Below are positions 47,201-54,552 of a stretch of DNA of 64,000 nt, in pieces. A program made the position numbers and the translations under genes. Under the pieces are notes generated by a model that had not been told where the DNA came from, made no database searches, and saw nothing but the letters and a program-made list of their open reading frames with translations. Position 1 is the stretch's first letter. Each line of letters begins with the position of its first letter. Origin of the DNA: CBDCWQ01 sp965223435 (GTDB lineage: Bacteria; Myxococcota; Kuafuiibacteriia; Kuafuiibacteriales; Kuafuiibacteriaceae); NCBI GenBank assembly GCA_965223435.1, contig CBDCWQ010000020.1:496001-560000 (forward strand). The letters run 5' to 3'.

Positions 47201-48272
47201 CTTTTGGGGCCCGGTTTGGGCGCGACGCTTTTGGCGTGGCGGACTGCCGGGCGATAACGGTTTCACCCGAAGTTGAGAGCAGTGATACCGATGGCCTGCT
47301 TCCTATGGTCGCAAGGGTTGAAATCGTCAAGCGATGCCAGCCTTCGGTAAGTTCGACTTCGACACGGATTCGGCGCCGCCGCTGCCAGCGAAACTGTCCT
47401 TCATCGACGACTGGGACCCCATCGATGAGGACCTTGCTCGCATGGGGTAAAAAGAGCTCAAGGGCCAAGGGTTGTCCGTCCGCGTCTGGCCCGAGCTCGA
47501 AATGAGACTCAAGAACGTATACACCCGCGGTGTCTCCAGCGACGGGGGCCAGCATCATTCGATGGGCACCAAGGACGCGCACCGGTGGGACGGCCCCCCG
47601 AAAGGCTTCTCTTTTGGCGTCTATACCTTCAGTTTCGTAGCGGGCGGCCTCTGCCAGTGCACTTGGTACAAAAGGCGCCAGGGGCCCTACACTCCGAAAA
47701 GACGTGATCCAACCGCCACGCTGAAGGTGCGTTTGGACGTCCTCGACGTTTTGGCTGGCCATTGCGATTCGACTGAGAATGGAAGTCGCCAGCGTGACGC
47801 GGTCGGCGCTACTCAGTGCGCCATCCAGGAGCAGAGGACTCAGAACTTTTTTGATCTCGTCTTTTTTTCCCAAACGGGTGTGGAGGTACTCATGGATAAA
47901 AAGAAGGGCGATGTAGCCCTCGGCGGAGTCTGGCTCGTCTTGGACCAAGGTGAGAAAATCGTCGAGGGCTGCCTGGTATTGAAGCTCGGCGATATACAAA
48001 AGGCCCCGGCGGAGCCGAAGGGCGACATCTTCGGGGCTTCCTGCGACGCCTTCGTCGAGGCGTTTTTGGGCAAGCTTTCGCGCGTTGCCCAAAATCCAGG
48101 CGAGTTCCGCAGCCTCTTCCGCGTCCGAGAGTGTCTCGGCTCTTGAGACGGCTCCTGAAGGCGGTGGTGCGGCGCCCAGACTTGGGCGTAGCGGACCCAA
48201 GGATGGGGTTCGGCAACTGAGTAGGACAAGTGCGCTGCTGAGCAGAACTTTGGTTTTTGGGATTGCTACCAT
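44295..48272 (-). CDS. TPR / DUF3857 lipoprotein with degenerate transglutaminase domain
   Basis: The ATG at 48272 overlaps the stop of the upstream gene by 7 bases (ATGGTAG), implying translational coupling. The lipobox ALVLLSC (Cys20) predicts a lipoprotein. Residues about 60-640 are helical TPR-like repeats with a beta domain inserted near 200-340. Residues about 720-900 are DUF3857-like (RKFYFRGSSPIIRSELAVVV, YYWRVTDMEGQETEP, SPEEYLPFVVIAVD). The transglutaminase-like domain (about 930-1040) has lost the catalytic residues: the position equivalent to Cys942 of the upstream protein is Gln965 (GDQTRLFMAL), and the His and Asp motifs read FSWRIIRV and WVTFER. It is 1325 residues long and paralogous to the upstream gene. 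A periplasmic or surface scaffold or partner role is inferred. Confidence 0.85.
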   Translation of the reverse strand: MVAIPKTKVLLSSALVLLSCRTPSLGPLRPSLGAAPPPSGAVSRAETLSDAEEAAELAWILGNARKLAQKRLDEGVAGSPEDVALRLRRGLLYIAELQYQAALDDFLTLVQDEPDSAEGYIALLFIHEYLHTRLGKKDEIKKVLSPLLLDGALSSADRVTLATSILSRIAMASQNVEDVQTHLQRGGWITSFRSVGPLAPFVPSALAEAARYETEGIDAKREAFRGAVPPVRVLGAHRMMLAPVAGDTAGVYVLESHFELGPDADGQPLALELFLPHASKVLIDGVPVVDEGQFRWQRRRRIRVEVELTEGWHRLTISTLATIGSRPSVSLLSTSGETVIARQSATPKASRPNRAPKDASKPRPLDTDAARWVYELSGQKSHSFFSIALGAMIAMTHWEGDLERGREFLIHGLTHAPESAFLLHLNGRLLELARFPTSLAQYQYRKAIKRDPTFPQALVFLARSLSQSSLELALPLIERAKDAAPTSPEPLELYFQVLRKKGWHAEARASLERALKLGKSADLLQSGARFLRSIDHVRDAIALEEELLLMWDAVGPGVLASERVLRHGNIDQAVTELKRSATQSATPTKAYQRASRLELARGQTGTAKALALEALQKDPWSRPALHQLALSQASQGEIKEAVSSLYQIRKIGQSTVRLEALRARLEGAPLAEPKNDTWLGKTLEFDPWPFIANVAGTNTPRGLDPADRWSRHKNVDVLDRVIDHVWPNGQALSLRHFITRLQTKEATDRAGEVNLPADALTLALRTLKPDGRAIDTDRHQGKQDLSFSALAPGDAIEQKWVVIDSPATPWGGYTRKFYFRGSSPIIRSELAVVVPKGAKVWFKSYNNAPEPSIHEETSTTVYYWRVTDMEGQETEPHGVSPEEYLPFVVIAVDLDEQRALNTNLLDTDYFAAPSSDLNTLARGLTAGLKTQRDKINRLFEWVSRETGSGNNRNPSVSVALKRGDQTRLFMALMKSLKLKAELALARPGRAAQVSPPYFEPSRFSWRIIRVRPKNASPIWVTFERGQPWMGKVPPILVGGQYVLSGSRKIYPFLDTDIADWTLHSRIDLRVNEAGTAKGTVQLVVPGTYGGELRKYLKRSSDKDIQRFAQGWVASLFPGAQLEGFEANPQDGLLTPVRLKAKLGIPHFMVREEKHLVAEQFFNAPIASRSLGLPLLSSYLRARDRKTPLMLLKNAERMEANIVLPQGAGAPVEKPKSFRRSATYGRVTQTFSWDPNKLTLHLEREDRTHMQRLSPKSYPAFRHWVQETLQATRNRVIIPVDRVRTAQSMEPPKAEQARKQAPTRPQAPVPSRSRAQGVFAWPAGGP

Positions 48273-51200
48273 TGGATCACCACCCTGCGGGAAAGGGCCC
48301 TGTCCACGGCCAAGCAGGCTTGCCTGAATTCAGGGTAGTCGGAGGCGGGAATCCTCCTGGATTTGAGGGTCACTGTATCGTCGGTCCGAAAGCCGTGTTT
48401 GGTAGGCGTGACGGTCTGTTCTAGGGCGATGTGACGGGTATCAATGTGGAGCCCCTTGGGAAGGACTTTGATTTTCGAGCCGGGGGGCAGCCGATAGTCG
48501 ACAACATTTCGAGTGGACCAGCGGTTTTCCGCAAAGAGGTCGTGTTTTCGTTTAGCGAGCCGGGCGTAGACTTTGGCGATGCCGTGGCGGAACAAGGCCA
48601 CCGGAATGAACGCGTGGTCCTGCTTTACGGCTGCGTACTGGTCGACCGTCGCTTCGTACCGATATTGTACGGGCGCTTCCAGATTGGTGATGTCCGAGAG
48701 TTTGAGATCGAGAACCTTCACTCCGGAAAAGATCTGGCTCAATTGTTCCTGAATATGTTTCTTTCTGAGTTCCGGGACTTCAAGCTCCTTGCGTAGGGCC
48801 GACGCGCGAACCCCCAAAAAGTTCTCGGTTCCATTGAGTCGGAGGCCCCCGTTTTTGGTGAGGACAGCTTGGTACTCGGAGCTGTTGAGATTGTCTTTGG
48901 GTTCACTTTCGGGCAGCTGTGTCAAACGGGTCTCACCGTCGGGGTGTACGATGAGGGCCATGGCGCCCTGGTCGAGTCGGGGAAGCTCGGTGCTACCAGA
49001 AAATTCGGCGGTGGCGTCCAAAAAACGGTTCTGCGAGGGCACGTACGCGATGGCGTGGTTGAACGCCCACATGGTAGCATGGTCGTGCGGGAGATGTCCT
49101 CGATCGGATGTTCGCACCAAGGCCATTGTGGCATCGATGCCGTTATCCTCAAGCAACGCGATGAGCAGGGTGGCTTTGTCTTTACAGTCACCGTAGCGGC
49201 GCCGATGCACCTCGGAGGCCTTAAATGGCTTCCAGCCATGAATACCGAGCTCGATGCCGACGTAGCGTGTGTTTTTGACCACGTATTCGTACAGGCGCTC
49301 CATTTTTTCCCGTTCGGTTCGGGCACCACGAACCGCACGTTTGCCTGCCCGGCGTGCATCTTCGTCGATGGTGAGTTGTTCCGAGAACAGGCGCGCATAC
49401 CACTTTCCGAGGTCGCTCCAATCTCGGTACGTGGAGACGCTGACGAGTGTGCCAAGTTCGGCGTAGGGGGGCGAGAAGGGCTCTAGCTCGAGTGCGTCCA
49501 GATGTTCGTATTTCCAGCTCAAGGTGACGGTGTCTTGGTCCTGTTGTCTTTTGGGCTCGGTGGCTCGAATACCTCGGGCGTAGATGGGTCGGTTTGCGGG
49601 AGAGGTCACGGTGTAGAGGACATTTTTTTTGGGGAGCAGGCCCCGGAGCGTGCTGACGTCTCCGAAAAATCCGCCAAAAATATTCTGCCCGATGCTGTCT
49701 ACACGGTAGCGAATGTGGATGAGGTCTCCTGAGTCTAGATCGTCGAAAACGATGGTTGTGGTCCGTCGATCCAAATACATGCCGCCGATTTTGCCACGCG
49801 GCGCCTGGTCGTTGATGTGATTCGCTTTTAGGATCTCGCCGTTTGGCCGGACACGGTCGGCGCTCAGAATCTCGACCACTTCTCGGCTTGGCGAGTAGGC
49901 GACTTGTTGAACGCGCAGCCTGTCTTTCATTCCTTTGTTGTGGATGCGAATGACTTTTTGATGAAACCGCGTGCTTTTCCCGTTTTCATACAGTCGAATC
50001 GCAGTCCGATCGGCGAGGAAGATTGCACCCCAGGTTCGTTCATCGGCCTGAACCGGTAGATTTTCTAGGGCACTGAGTTGGGTGGTGTAGTTGTCTTCCA
50101 GTTCTTGCTGATCGCCAGACAGCGTGCCTCGGCGCCGACGAATCGACGGCTGGTGTGGGTCGAGCTCAAGCGCGCGGTCCAACGCTGCGACCGCCGCTTC
50201 GTTTTGGGCGCCCCACAGAAGGAGATCAGCTTTCAGAATAGCCACTTGGGGCGCATCAGGAAACTGTTTGGCCGCTTCATCTAGGGTGTGAAGGGCTTGT
50301 TCTCGCTGGGAGGCACTCCCTGAAAGAATGCGGGCTTTTCGGAGTCGAGTGCCCAAAGACCACGGGCGGAGCAAAAGGTCATTCTCGAGATGGTTGAGCG
50401 CTTTTTCTGCGTGGCCTGTCTCGAGCAACAGGTTGATGAGTAGACGCCGTGCAGGCGCGTTTTCGAAGTCCAAGGCAAGCGCTTTTTTTGCGTGGTTTAT
50501 GGCGGCTTGGCGATTTTCCAGGGAGCGGTACATGTGTGCCAGCTCGCTGTGAAGTGCCGCCGATCCAAGCGATTCCTTTTTTTGGAGCTCCAGGGTCGCC
50601 CACGCGCCGGCTTCGCCCTGATTGAAATCGAGTCTACCTTTTTGCATGACGGCCGGGACGAAATCGGGGTCCACGGCCAGCGCGCGTTCGAGGTGGTGGC
50701 GGCTTTCGATGGTTCGCCCCGCAGATTGTGCCAGCTGGCTGAGCCTGGTTCGTGCGAGCACGTGGCCCGGATCCGATACCAGGGCTGCCTCGAGTTGTTC
50801 TCGAGCCAGGCTTGGGTTTTGTCGCTCCACTCGGTGAGCAAAATAGAAGCGGGTCATGGGGTCTTTGGGGTCGAGCGCGATGGCCGTCCGCATTTTTTTT
50901 TCGGGTTCGGTCGGTCTCTTTCTTTCATCATACAGGGCCAGATTCACATCGAGGTCGGCACTGAGGGCGTAGTGCTCCGCGCGCTGGGTGGTGTTGCCCA
51001 CGCGGCGCGCGAGGAGGGTATCGAGGGGTCCAGAAGCCGTTTGCACCCAAAAAGATTGCGCTTTGGTCTTTCCCCATTTTGTTTTCTGCATGGCCTCCTT
51101 GAGCGTACGGTGGTCGCTCAGCACCCGGACACCCTGAAGGGGTGCACCGTTCGGCCGTGTAAGGCGGGCCATCAAGCGTCCGGTGGACCCTGTCCAGGAG

Positions 51201-52009
51201 GATTTGAGAACAAGCAGGCTGTGCCCCTTGGGAATCGAAAGGGGTATTGCGTCCTGGTCCATGCCGAGAGCCCGCCGCTGGTCCACGGAGGCCACCAGTG
51301 TACCGGCGAAAAAAACCTTGAGCTGATCTTTTGCCCCTGTTCTGAGGGCCGCCCGCGTGGCCCGTTTGGCCTCAAGGACAACCGCGAGGTACGCGGTCCC
51401 TTCGGAGGGCGGATGAAGCAATTGGGACAATTCAAAAGTACCCGCGTTGACCATCCCCACGATGCGGCGCCATCCGATCGGATGAGCTTTGCCTTGGGCC
51501 GTATCCTCGAGTTTCATACCGAGTTCGGGGACAAAGAGCTCATCGTGGCCGCGGCCCGCGGCGTTGTCGAACGGGCCGATTACCTGTGCCTCGGTGATGA
51601 AACCGAGGCGCTTCAGGGCTTCTTCGGCCTCCTTGAGTTTTGCCTTTTTGAAGAGGAGTTTGGCTTCAAGGTAGGTGGCGTGGGCACGGACCAATGGCCT
51701 TGCCGAGGCCATCTGTGAAATCTGGTGGATTGCGGATTCCACCGGCTGCTCCAGGATTCGGTTCAAGTTCCACAATCGATGGAGCCTTGCGAGGGCAGTG
51801 GGGCGTTTTTTTTGGGCGTCGTCGACAGCTTGCTTGGCGAGTCGCGCAACCGTTTTTTCGGCGCCCTGCCACCGGCGGTCCGCCGGCGCGGGCCGCGGCG
51901 GAGGAAGGGGCGCCTCGAGTGCTGGTTTGGGTTTACTGGAGGGCTTGTTGGACTCCGGTGCCGCCAGCAAAGTGGTCATCAAACCCGTGAGGGCGGTTAA
52001 GGTGAGCAA
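48266..52009 (-). CDS. TPR / DUF3857 / transglutaminase-like secreted protein
   Basis: The start TTG at 52009 has GGGGGA seven bases upstream and opens a signal sequence (LTLTALTGLMTTLLA). An Ala/Pro-rich linker precedes TPR-like helices (about 60-640) and a DUF3857 domain (about 650-850; KSTRFHQKVIRIHNKGMKDR, YSPSREVVEILSADRVRPNG). A transglutaminase-like core follows with an apparently intact triad: Cys942 in YGDCKDKATLL, His985 in FNHAIAYV, and Asp998 in FLDATAEF. The C-terminus is a beta region. DUF3857-transglutaminase proteins are common exported enzymes of uncertain substrate in Gram-negative bacteria. The gene heads a two-gene operon with the degenerate paralogue. Its 5' end diverges from the EI24-like gene across about 170 bases that must hold promoters for both. 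Confidence 0.85.
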   Translation of the reverse strand: MLTLTALTGLMTTLLAAPESNKPSSKPKPALEAPLPPPRPAPADRRWQGAEKTVARLAKQAVDDAQKKRPTALARLHRLWNLNRILEQPVESAIHQISQMASARPLVRAHATYLEAKLLFKKAKLKEAEEALKRLGFITEAQVIGPFDNAAGRGHDELFVPELGMKLEDTAQGKAHPIGWRRIVGMVNAGTFELSQLLHPPSEGTAYLAVVLEAKRATRAALRTGAKDQLKVFFAGTLVASVDQRRALGMDQDAIPLSIPKGHSLLVLKSSWTGSTGRLMARLTRPNGAPLQGVRVLSDHRTLKEAMQKTKWGKTKAQSFWVQTASGPLDTLLARRVGNTTQRAEHYALSADLDVNLALYDERKRPTEPEKKMRTAIALDPKDPMTRFYFAHRVERQNPSLAREQLEAALVSDPGHVLARTRLSQLAQSAGRTIESRHHLERALAVDPDFVPAVMQKGRLDFNQGEAGAWATLELQKKESLGSAALHSELAHMYRSLENRQAAINHAKKALALDFENAPARRLLINLLLETGHAEKALNHLENDLLLRPWSLGTRLRKARILSGSASQREQALHTLDEAAKQFPDAPQVAILKADLLLWGAQNEAAVAALDRALELDPHQPSIRRRRGTLSGDQQELEDNYTTQLSALENLPVQADERTWGAIFLADRTAIRLYENGKSTRFHQKVIRIHNKGMKDRLRVQQVAYSPSREVVEILSADRVRPNGEILKANHINDQAPRGKIGGMYLDRRTTTIVFDDLDSGDLIHIRYRVDSIGQNIFGGFFGDVSTLRGLLPKKNVLYTVTSPANRPIYARGIRATEPKRQQDQDTVTLSWKYEHLDALELEPFSPPYAELGTLVSVSTYRDWSDLGKWYARLFSEQLTIDEDARRAGKRAVRGARTEREKMERLYEYVVKNTRYVGIELGIHGWKPFKASEVHRRRYGDCKDKATLLIALLEDNGIDATMALVRTSDRGHLPHDHATMWAFNHAIAYVPSQNRFLDATAEFSGSTELPRLDQGAMALIVHPDGETRLTQLPESEPKDNLNSSEYQAVLTKNGGLRLNGTENFLGVRASALRKELEVPELRKKHIQEQLSQIFSGVKVLDLKLSDITNLEAPVQYRYEATVDQYAAVKQDHAFIPVALFRHGIAKVYARLAKRKHDLFAENRWSTRNVVDYRLPPGSKIKVLPKGLHIDTRHIALEQTVTPTKHGFRTDDTVTLKSRRIPASDYPEFRQACLAVDRALSRRVVIQW

Positions 52010-52176
52010 CGCGACATCCCCCGTTCTCTATGGCCTTTGTTCCTGAGCAGGAAGGAACTCAAACAACTTTTAAGCGTGGCGGCAAGGGAGCCAGAGTTCG
52101 GCCTAGACGGGCCTGGGTTCGGTGCGTACGATCTCCCCATGATCGTCCCAAAGTTGGGGTTTCTTTGGTGGGCCTC

Positions 52177-52929
52177 GTGCTGAGGAGCACAGACGACGCG
52201 GAGGAGGGGCAAGCGTTAACCCCCGGGATTCGAGGCTTTGTGGTGGGGGCGACCTCGGTTCTTTTGGGGGCCCGCCGCATTGCGGCGGACCGCGCCTTGC
52301 GCAGGCTCTTGCTGATTCCCCTTGTTTTGACCTCTCTGGCGTACCTGGGGCTGGTCGCAGGCGGGGTCTACCTGGTTCCGCGGGTTCTGGCGGGCTTGTG
52401 GGAGAAGCCGGAAGGGGTCCTTTTGGGGCTCCTTTGGATCGGGGTGGCGGTCTTGGTGGTTGTCGCGCTTTTGGCGGCCCTGGCCCTGGTGTTCACCACG
52501 GTCGTGGAAACACTGGGTGGTCCTTTCTACGACAAGATGGTCGCCCATGTGCTCTCAGCCCACGCCATCCATGTCGAGGAGCCTGGATTCTTCGATTCGA
52601 CGGTCCCGGATCTGGTCCGAGCGGTGGTTTTGTTGGTCCCGACCGCGCTTTTTGGTTTTTTGGGCATTTTTTTTGCTCCCTTTGCCTTTGTGGCGACCTT
52701 TGTCGCTTCGATTGGCTTTGCGTCGGCCGCGATCAACCCATCCCTGTTGGTCACCGGCCACGATTTGGGCGCACGCATGCGGTATGTGTTTCGGTCTTTT
52801 GGGGCGATGTTGGGGCTAGGGGGGATGATGACGCTTTCGATGATGGTCCCTTTTTTGGCGGTGGTGTCCATACCCAGTGCGATGGTGGGGGTGGCGGAGC
52901 TTTACGCCAAAAGCCAACGCTCAGCCTGA
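52177..52929 (+). CDS. EI24/CysZ-like inner membrane protein
   Basis: The product is an integral membrane protein with hydrophobic segments at LLLIPLVLTSLAYLGLVAGG, WIGVAVLVVVALLAALALVF, a long hydrophobic pair around LVPTALFGFLGIFFAPFAF, and MMTLSMMVPFLAVVSIP. Motifs GPFYDKMVAHVL, AINPSLLVTGHDLG and FGAMLGLGG are typical of the EI24/CysZ family, some members of which move sulfate. The GTG at 52177 is a provisional start. A strong GGAGGAGGGG lies downstream at about 52199-52208 but no ATG, GTG or TTG follows it closely, so the exact start is uncertain. Glutamate-cysteine ligase follows on the same strand after a short gap, which would suit a link to sulfur/cysteine supply. Confidence 0.75.
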   Translation: MLRSTDDAEEGQALTPGIRGFVVGATSVLLGARRIAADRALRRLLLIPLVLTSLAYLGLVAGGVYLVPRVLAGLWEKPEGVLLGLLWIGVAVLVVVALLAALALVFTTVVETLGGPFYDKMVAHVLSAHAIHVEEPGFFDSTVPDLVRAVVLLVPTALFGFLGIFFAPFAFVATFVASIGFASAAINPSLLVTGHDLGARMRYVFRSFGAMLGLGGMMTLSMMVPFLAVVSIPSAMVGVAELYAKSQRSA

Positions 52930-53045
52930 AATAGACCTCGGCTCACTCGCGTTGACGGATGCCTGTGGAAGGGGGAACCCGTGGCTCGGTGTGGGCGATC
53001 GAAGGCTGGGCGCAAGCATGCGCTTGTGCTTTCCTCGCCCCGCGT

Positions 53046-54401
53046 ATGTCCAAACCCATGACGTCCGATCTGGCTGACGACGGGCTTTTGTCTCGACCCC
53101 TCAAGGACGTGTCTATCGAAGACATCGAGCAACTGTTTCTTGCGGCGCAAAAGCCTGACCGCGAATGGTTTGTGGGCCTGGAGTTGGAGCTTTTCGGTTT
53201 TCATCGCGAGGGCCGCGCGCCCTTGGCCTACGAGACTTTGGCCAGCATCTTGAAAGATCTTGGTGAGCGGCGAGGGATGAGCCCCGAACACGAGCTGGAC
53301 GGACGCGTGGTCGGCCTGAAGGGCGACGGGATGATTGTATCTCTTGAGCCCGGGGGACAGCTGGAGTTCGCAAGCACGCCTCACCGCACGCTGAAGTCTT
53401 TACGAAACGAAGTTTGTCAGTTCACTTCTGATCTTCGTGCCATCGGCGAAAAACGCAGGGTTGGATTCTGGTCGCTCGGCGTGCGGCCCTACACCGATTT
53501 GGCCGGGGCGCCCCGAATGGACAAGGCGCGATACCACCGGATGCGCACGTATTTCGGACAACGCGGCCCGAGGGCGCTCGAGATGATGCATCTGACCGGA
53601 AGTGTTCAGTGCACGGTCGATTTTCTCGACGAGAACAACTTGGTGGACAAGATCCGCACCGCGGCACGTGTGTCTCCCTTCATTTCGGCGCTGACAGCGT
53701 CTTCGCCTTTTTCGAAGGGGGTACCGAACGGATACAAGTCACTTCGGTACCAAATTTGGCTTGAGACCGACGAAGACCGGGCGGGCCTATGGCCCGAAAT
53801 GCTGGATGAGGAGGGCCTGAGAATTCGGCGCTATCTTCAGCGTGCGATGGACGCCCCGCCGGTCTTTTTCATTCGAGAGGGTCGCTACCTTCCGCCTTCG
53901 CTTCAGCCCATGCGCTATTTTCGCGACCACGGTTTTGAGGGAACGCCGGTAACTGTGGCTGATTTGGTCGACCACCTCACGACTTTTTTCCCTGAGGTTC
54001 GGCCCAAAGGGTACGTGGAGCTTCGGGGCGCCGACGGCATGCCTCCGGCAGACGCCGTCGCCCTGGCGGGATTTTGGCGGGGCGTTTTGGACGACGAGCC
54101 CACCCGAAAAGAAGTTGATGCGCGTCTTGAAGCCATGGACTACGAGGCCATTCGGGCGCTGCAGCCGGACATCGCCCGTCTTGGCCTGGAAGCCGTGAGC
54201 GCCGCGGGGCCGGTGCTTGAAGTGGCGCGCTTTTTGTTGGATGCGGCCCACCGCCGCTTTTTGCGTTCCCAGCCCGATTGCGCCGAGTGTCTTGAGCCTC
54301 TCCTCCGCCGCGCTCACGAGGGACGGTCGCTGGCCGACGATATGCTCCAGGCCGCCCGGCGCTCCTCTTTATCCGAAGCGGTCGCGTTGGGCGAAATTTA
54401 G
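53046..54401 (+). CDS. gshA: Glutamate-cysteine ligase (GCS2/plant-like type)
   Basis: This cytoplasmic enzyme catalyses the first step of glutathione synthesis, joining glutamate to cysteine with ATP. Diagnostic segments: WFVGLELELFGF with APLAYETLASIL (substrate/metal region), GDGMIVSLEPGGQLEFAST, GSVQCTVDFLDE, and SSPFSKGVPNGYKSLRYQIW with a downstream D-x-x-R-x-G. About 451 residues from the ATG at 53046 agrees with the family's usual 430-460. A longer frame from 52959 adds residues without family similarity. The ribosome binding site is weak, and an ATG four codons later is an alternative. It lies about 115 bases after the EI24-like gene, so the two may be cotranscribed. A structured inverted repeat follows the stop. 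Confidence 0.85.
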   Translation: MSKPMTSDLADDGLLSRPLKDVSIEDIEQLFLAAQKPDREWFVGLELELFGFHREGRAPLAYETLASILKDLGERRGMSPEHELDGRVVGLKGDGMIVSLEPGGQLEFASTPHRTLKSLRNEVCQFTSDLRAIGEKRRVGFWSLGVRPYTDLAGAPRMDKARYHRMRTYFGQRGPRALEMMHLTGSVQCTVDFLDENNLVDKIRTAARVSPFISALTASSPFSKGVPNGYKSLRYQIWLETDEDRAGLWPEMLDEEGLRIRRYLQRAMDAPPVFFIREGRYLPPSLQPMRYFRDHGFEGTPVTVADLVDHLTTFFPEVRPKGYVELRGADGMPPADAVALAGFWRGVLDDEPTRKEVDARLEAMDYEAIRALQPDIARLGLEAVSAAGPVLEVARFLLDAAHRRFLRSQPDCAECLEPLLRRAHEGRSLADDMLQAARRSSLSEAVALGEI

Positions 54402-54407
54402 GCGGAA

Positions 54408-54550
54408 CGAAACAGGAACGCACAAGTTCGAAGCCAGGTGCTAGGCAAAGCCGGGCCCGAGGAGCCAAGGGAGCGTACACGGAAGTACGTGAGCCGGCAC
54501 CGCAGGGTCCAATGCCGCATAGTGCCTGGATCCGGACTTATGCGTTTCTG
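54408..54550. repeat. Long imperfect inverted repeat with inner hairpins, candidate structured RNA
   Basis: The left arm (about 54408-54443) and right arm (about 54513-54550) are imperfectly complementary over roughly 33 bases. The left arm reads aacaggaacgcacaagt and the reverse complement of the right arm reads aacagaaacgcataagt; both continue to ccaggtgcta or ccaggcacta. Many differences are wobble- or transition-type. Inside lies a smaller hairpin (CGTAC-ACGGAA-GTACG, about 54474-54489) flanked by GC-rich segments. It fills the whole gap between two convergent genes, so it may terminate both, or be a copy of a dispersed repeat. Copy number cannot be judged from one window. Confidence 0.5.
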
Positions 54551-54552
54551 TT

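Noticed and set aside
50492..51718. 408-codon plus-strand ORF
   Set aside because: Antisense to the well-supported transglutaminase-like gene. No recognisable motifs.
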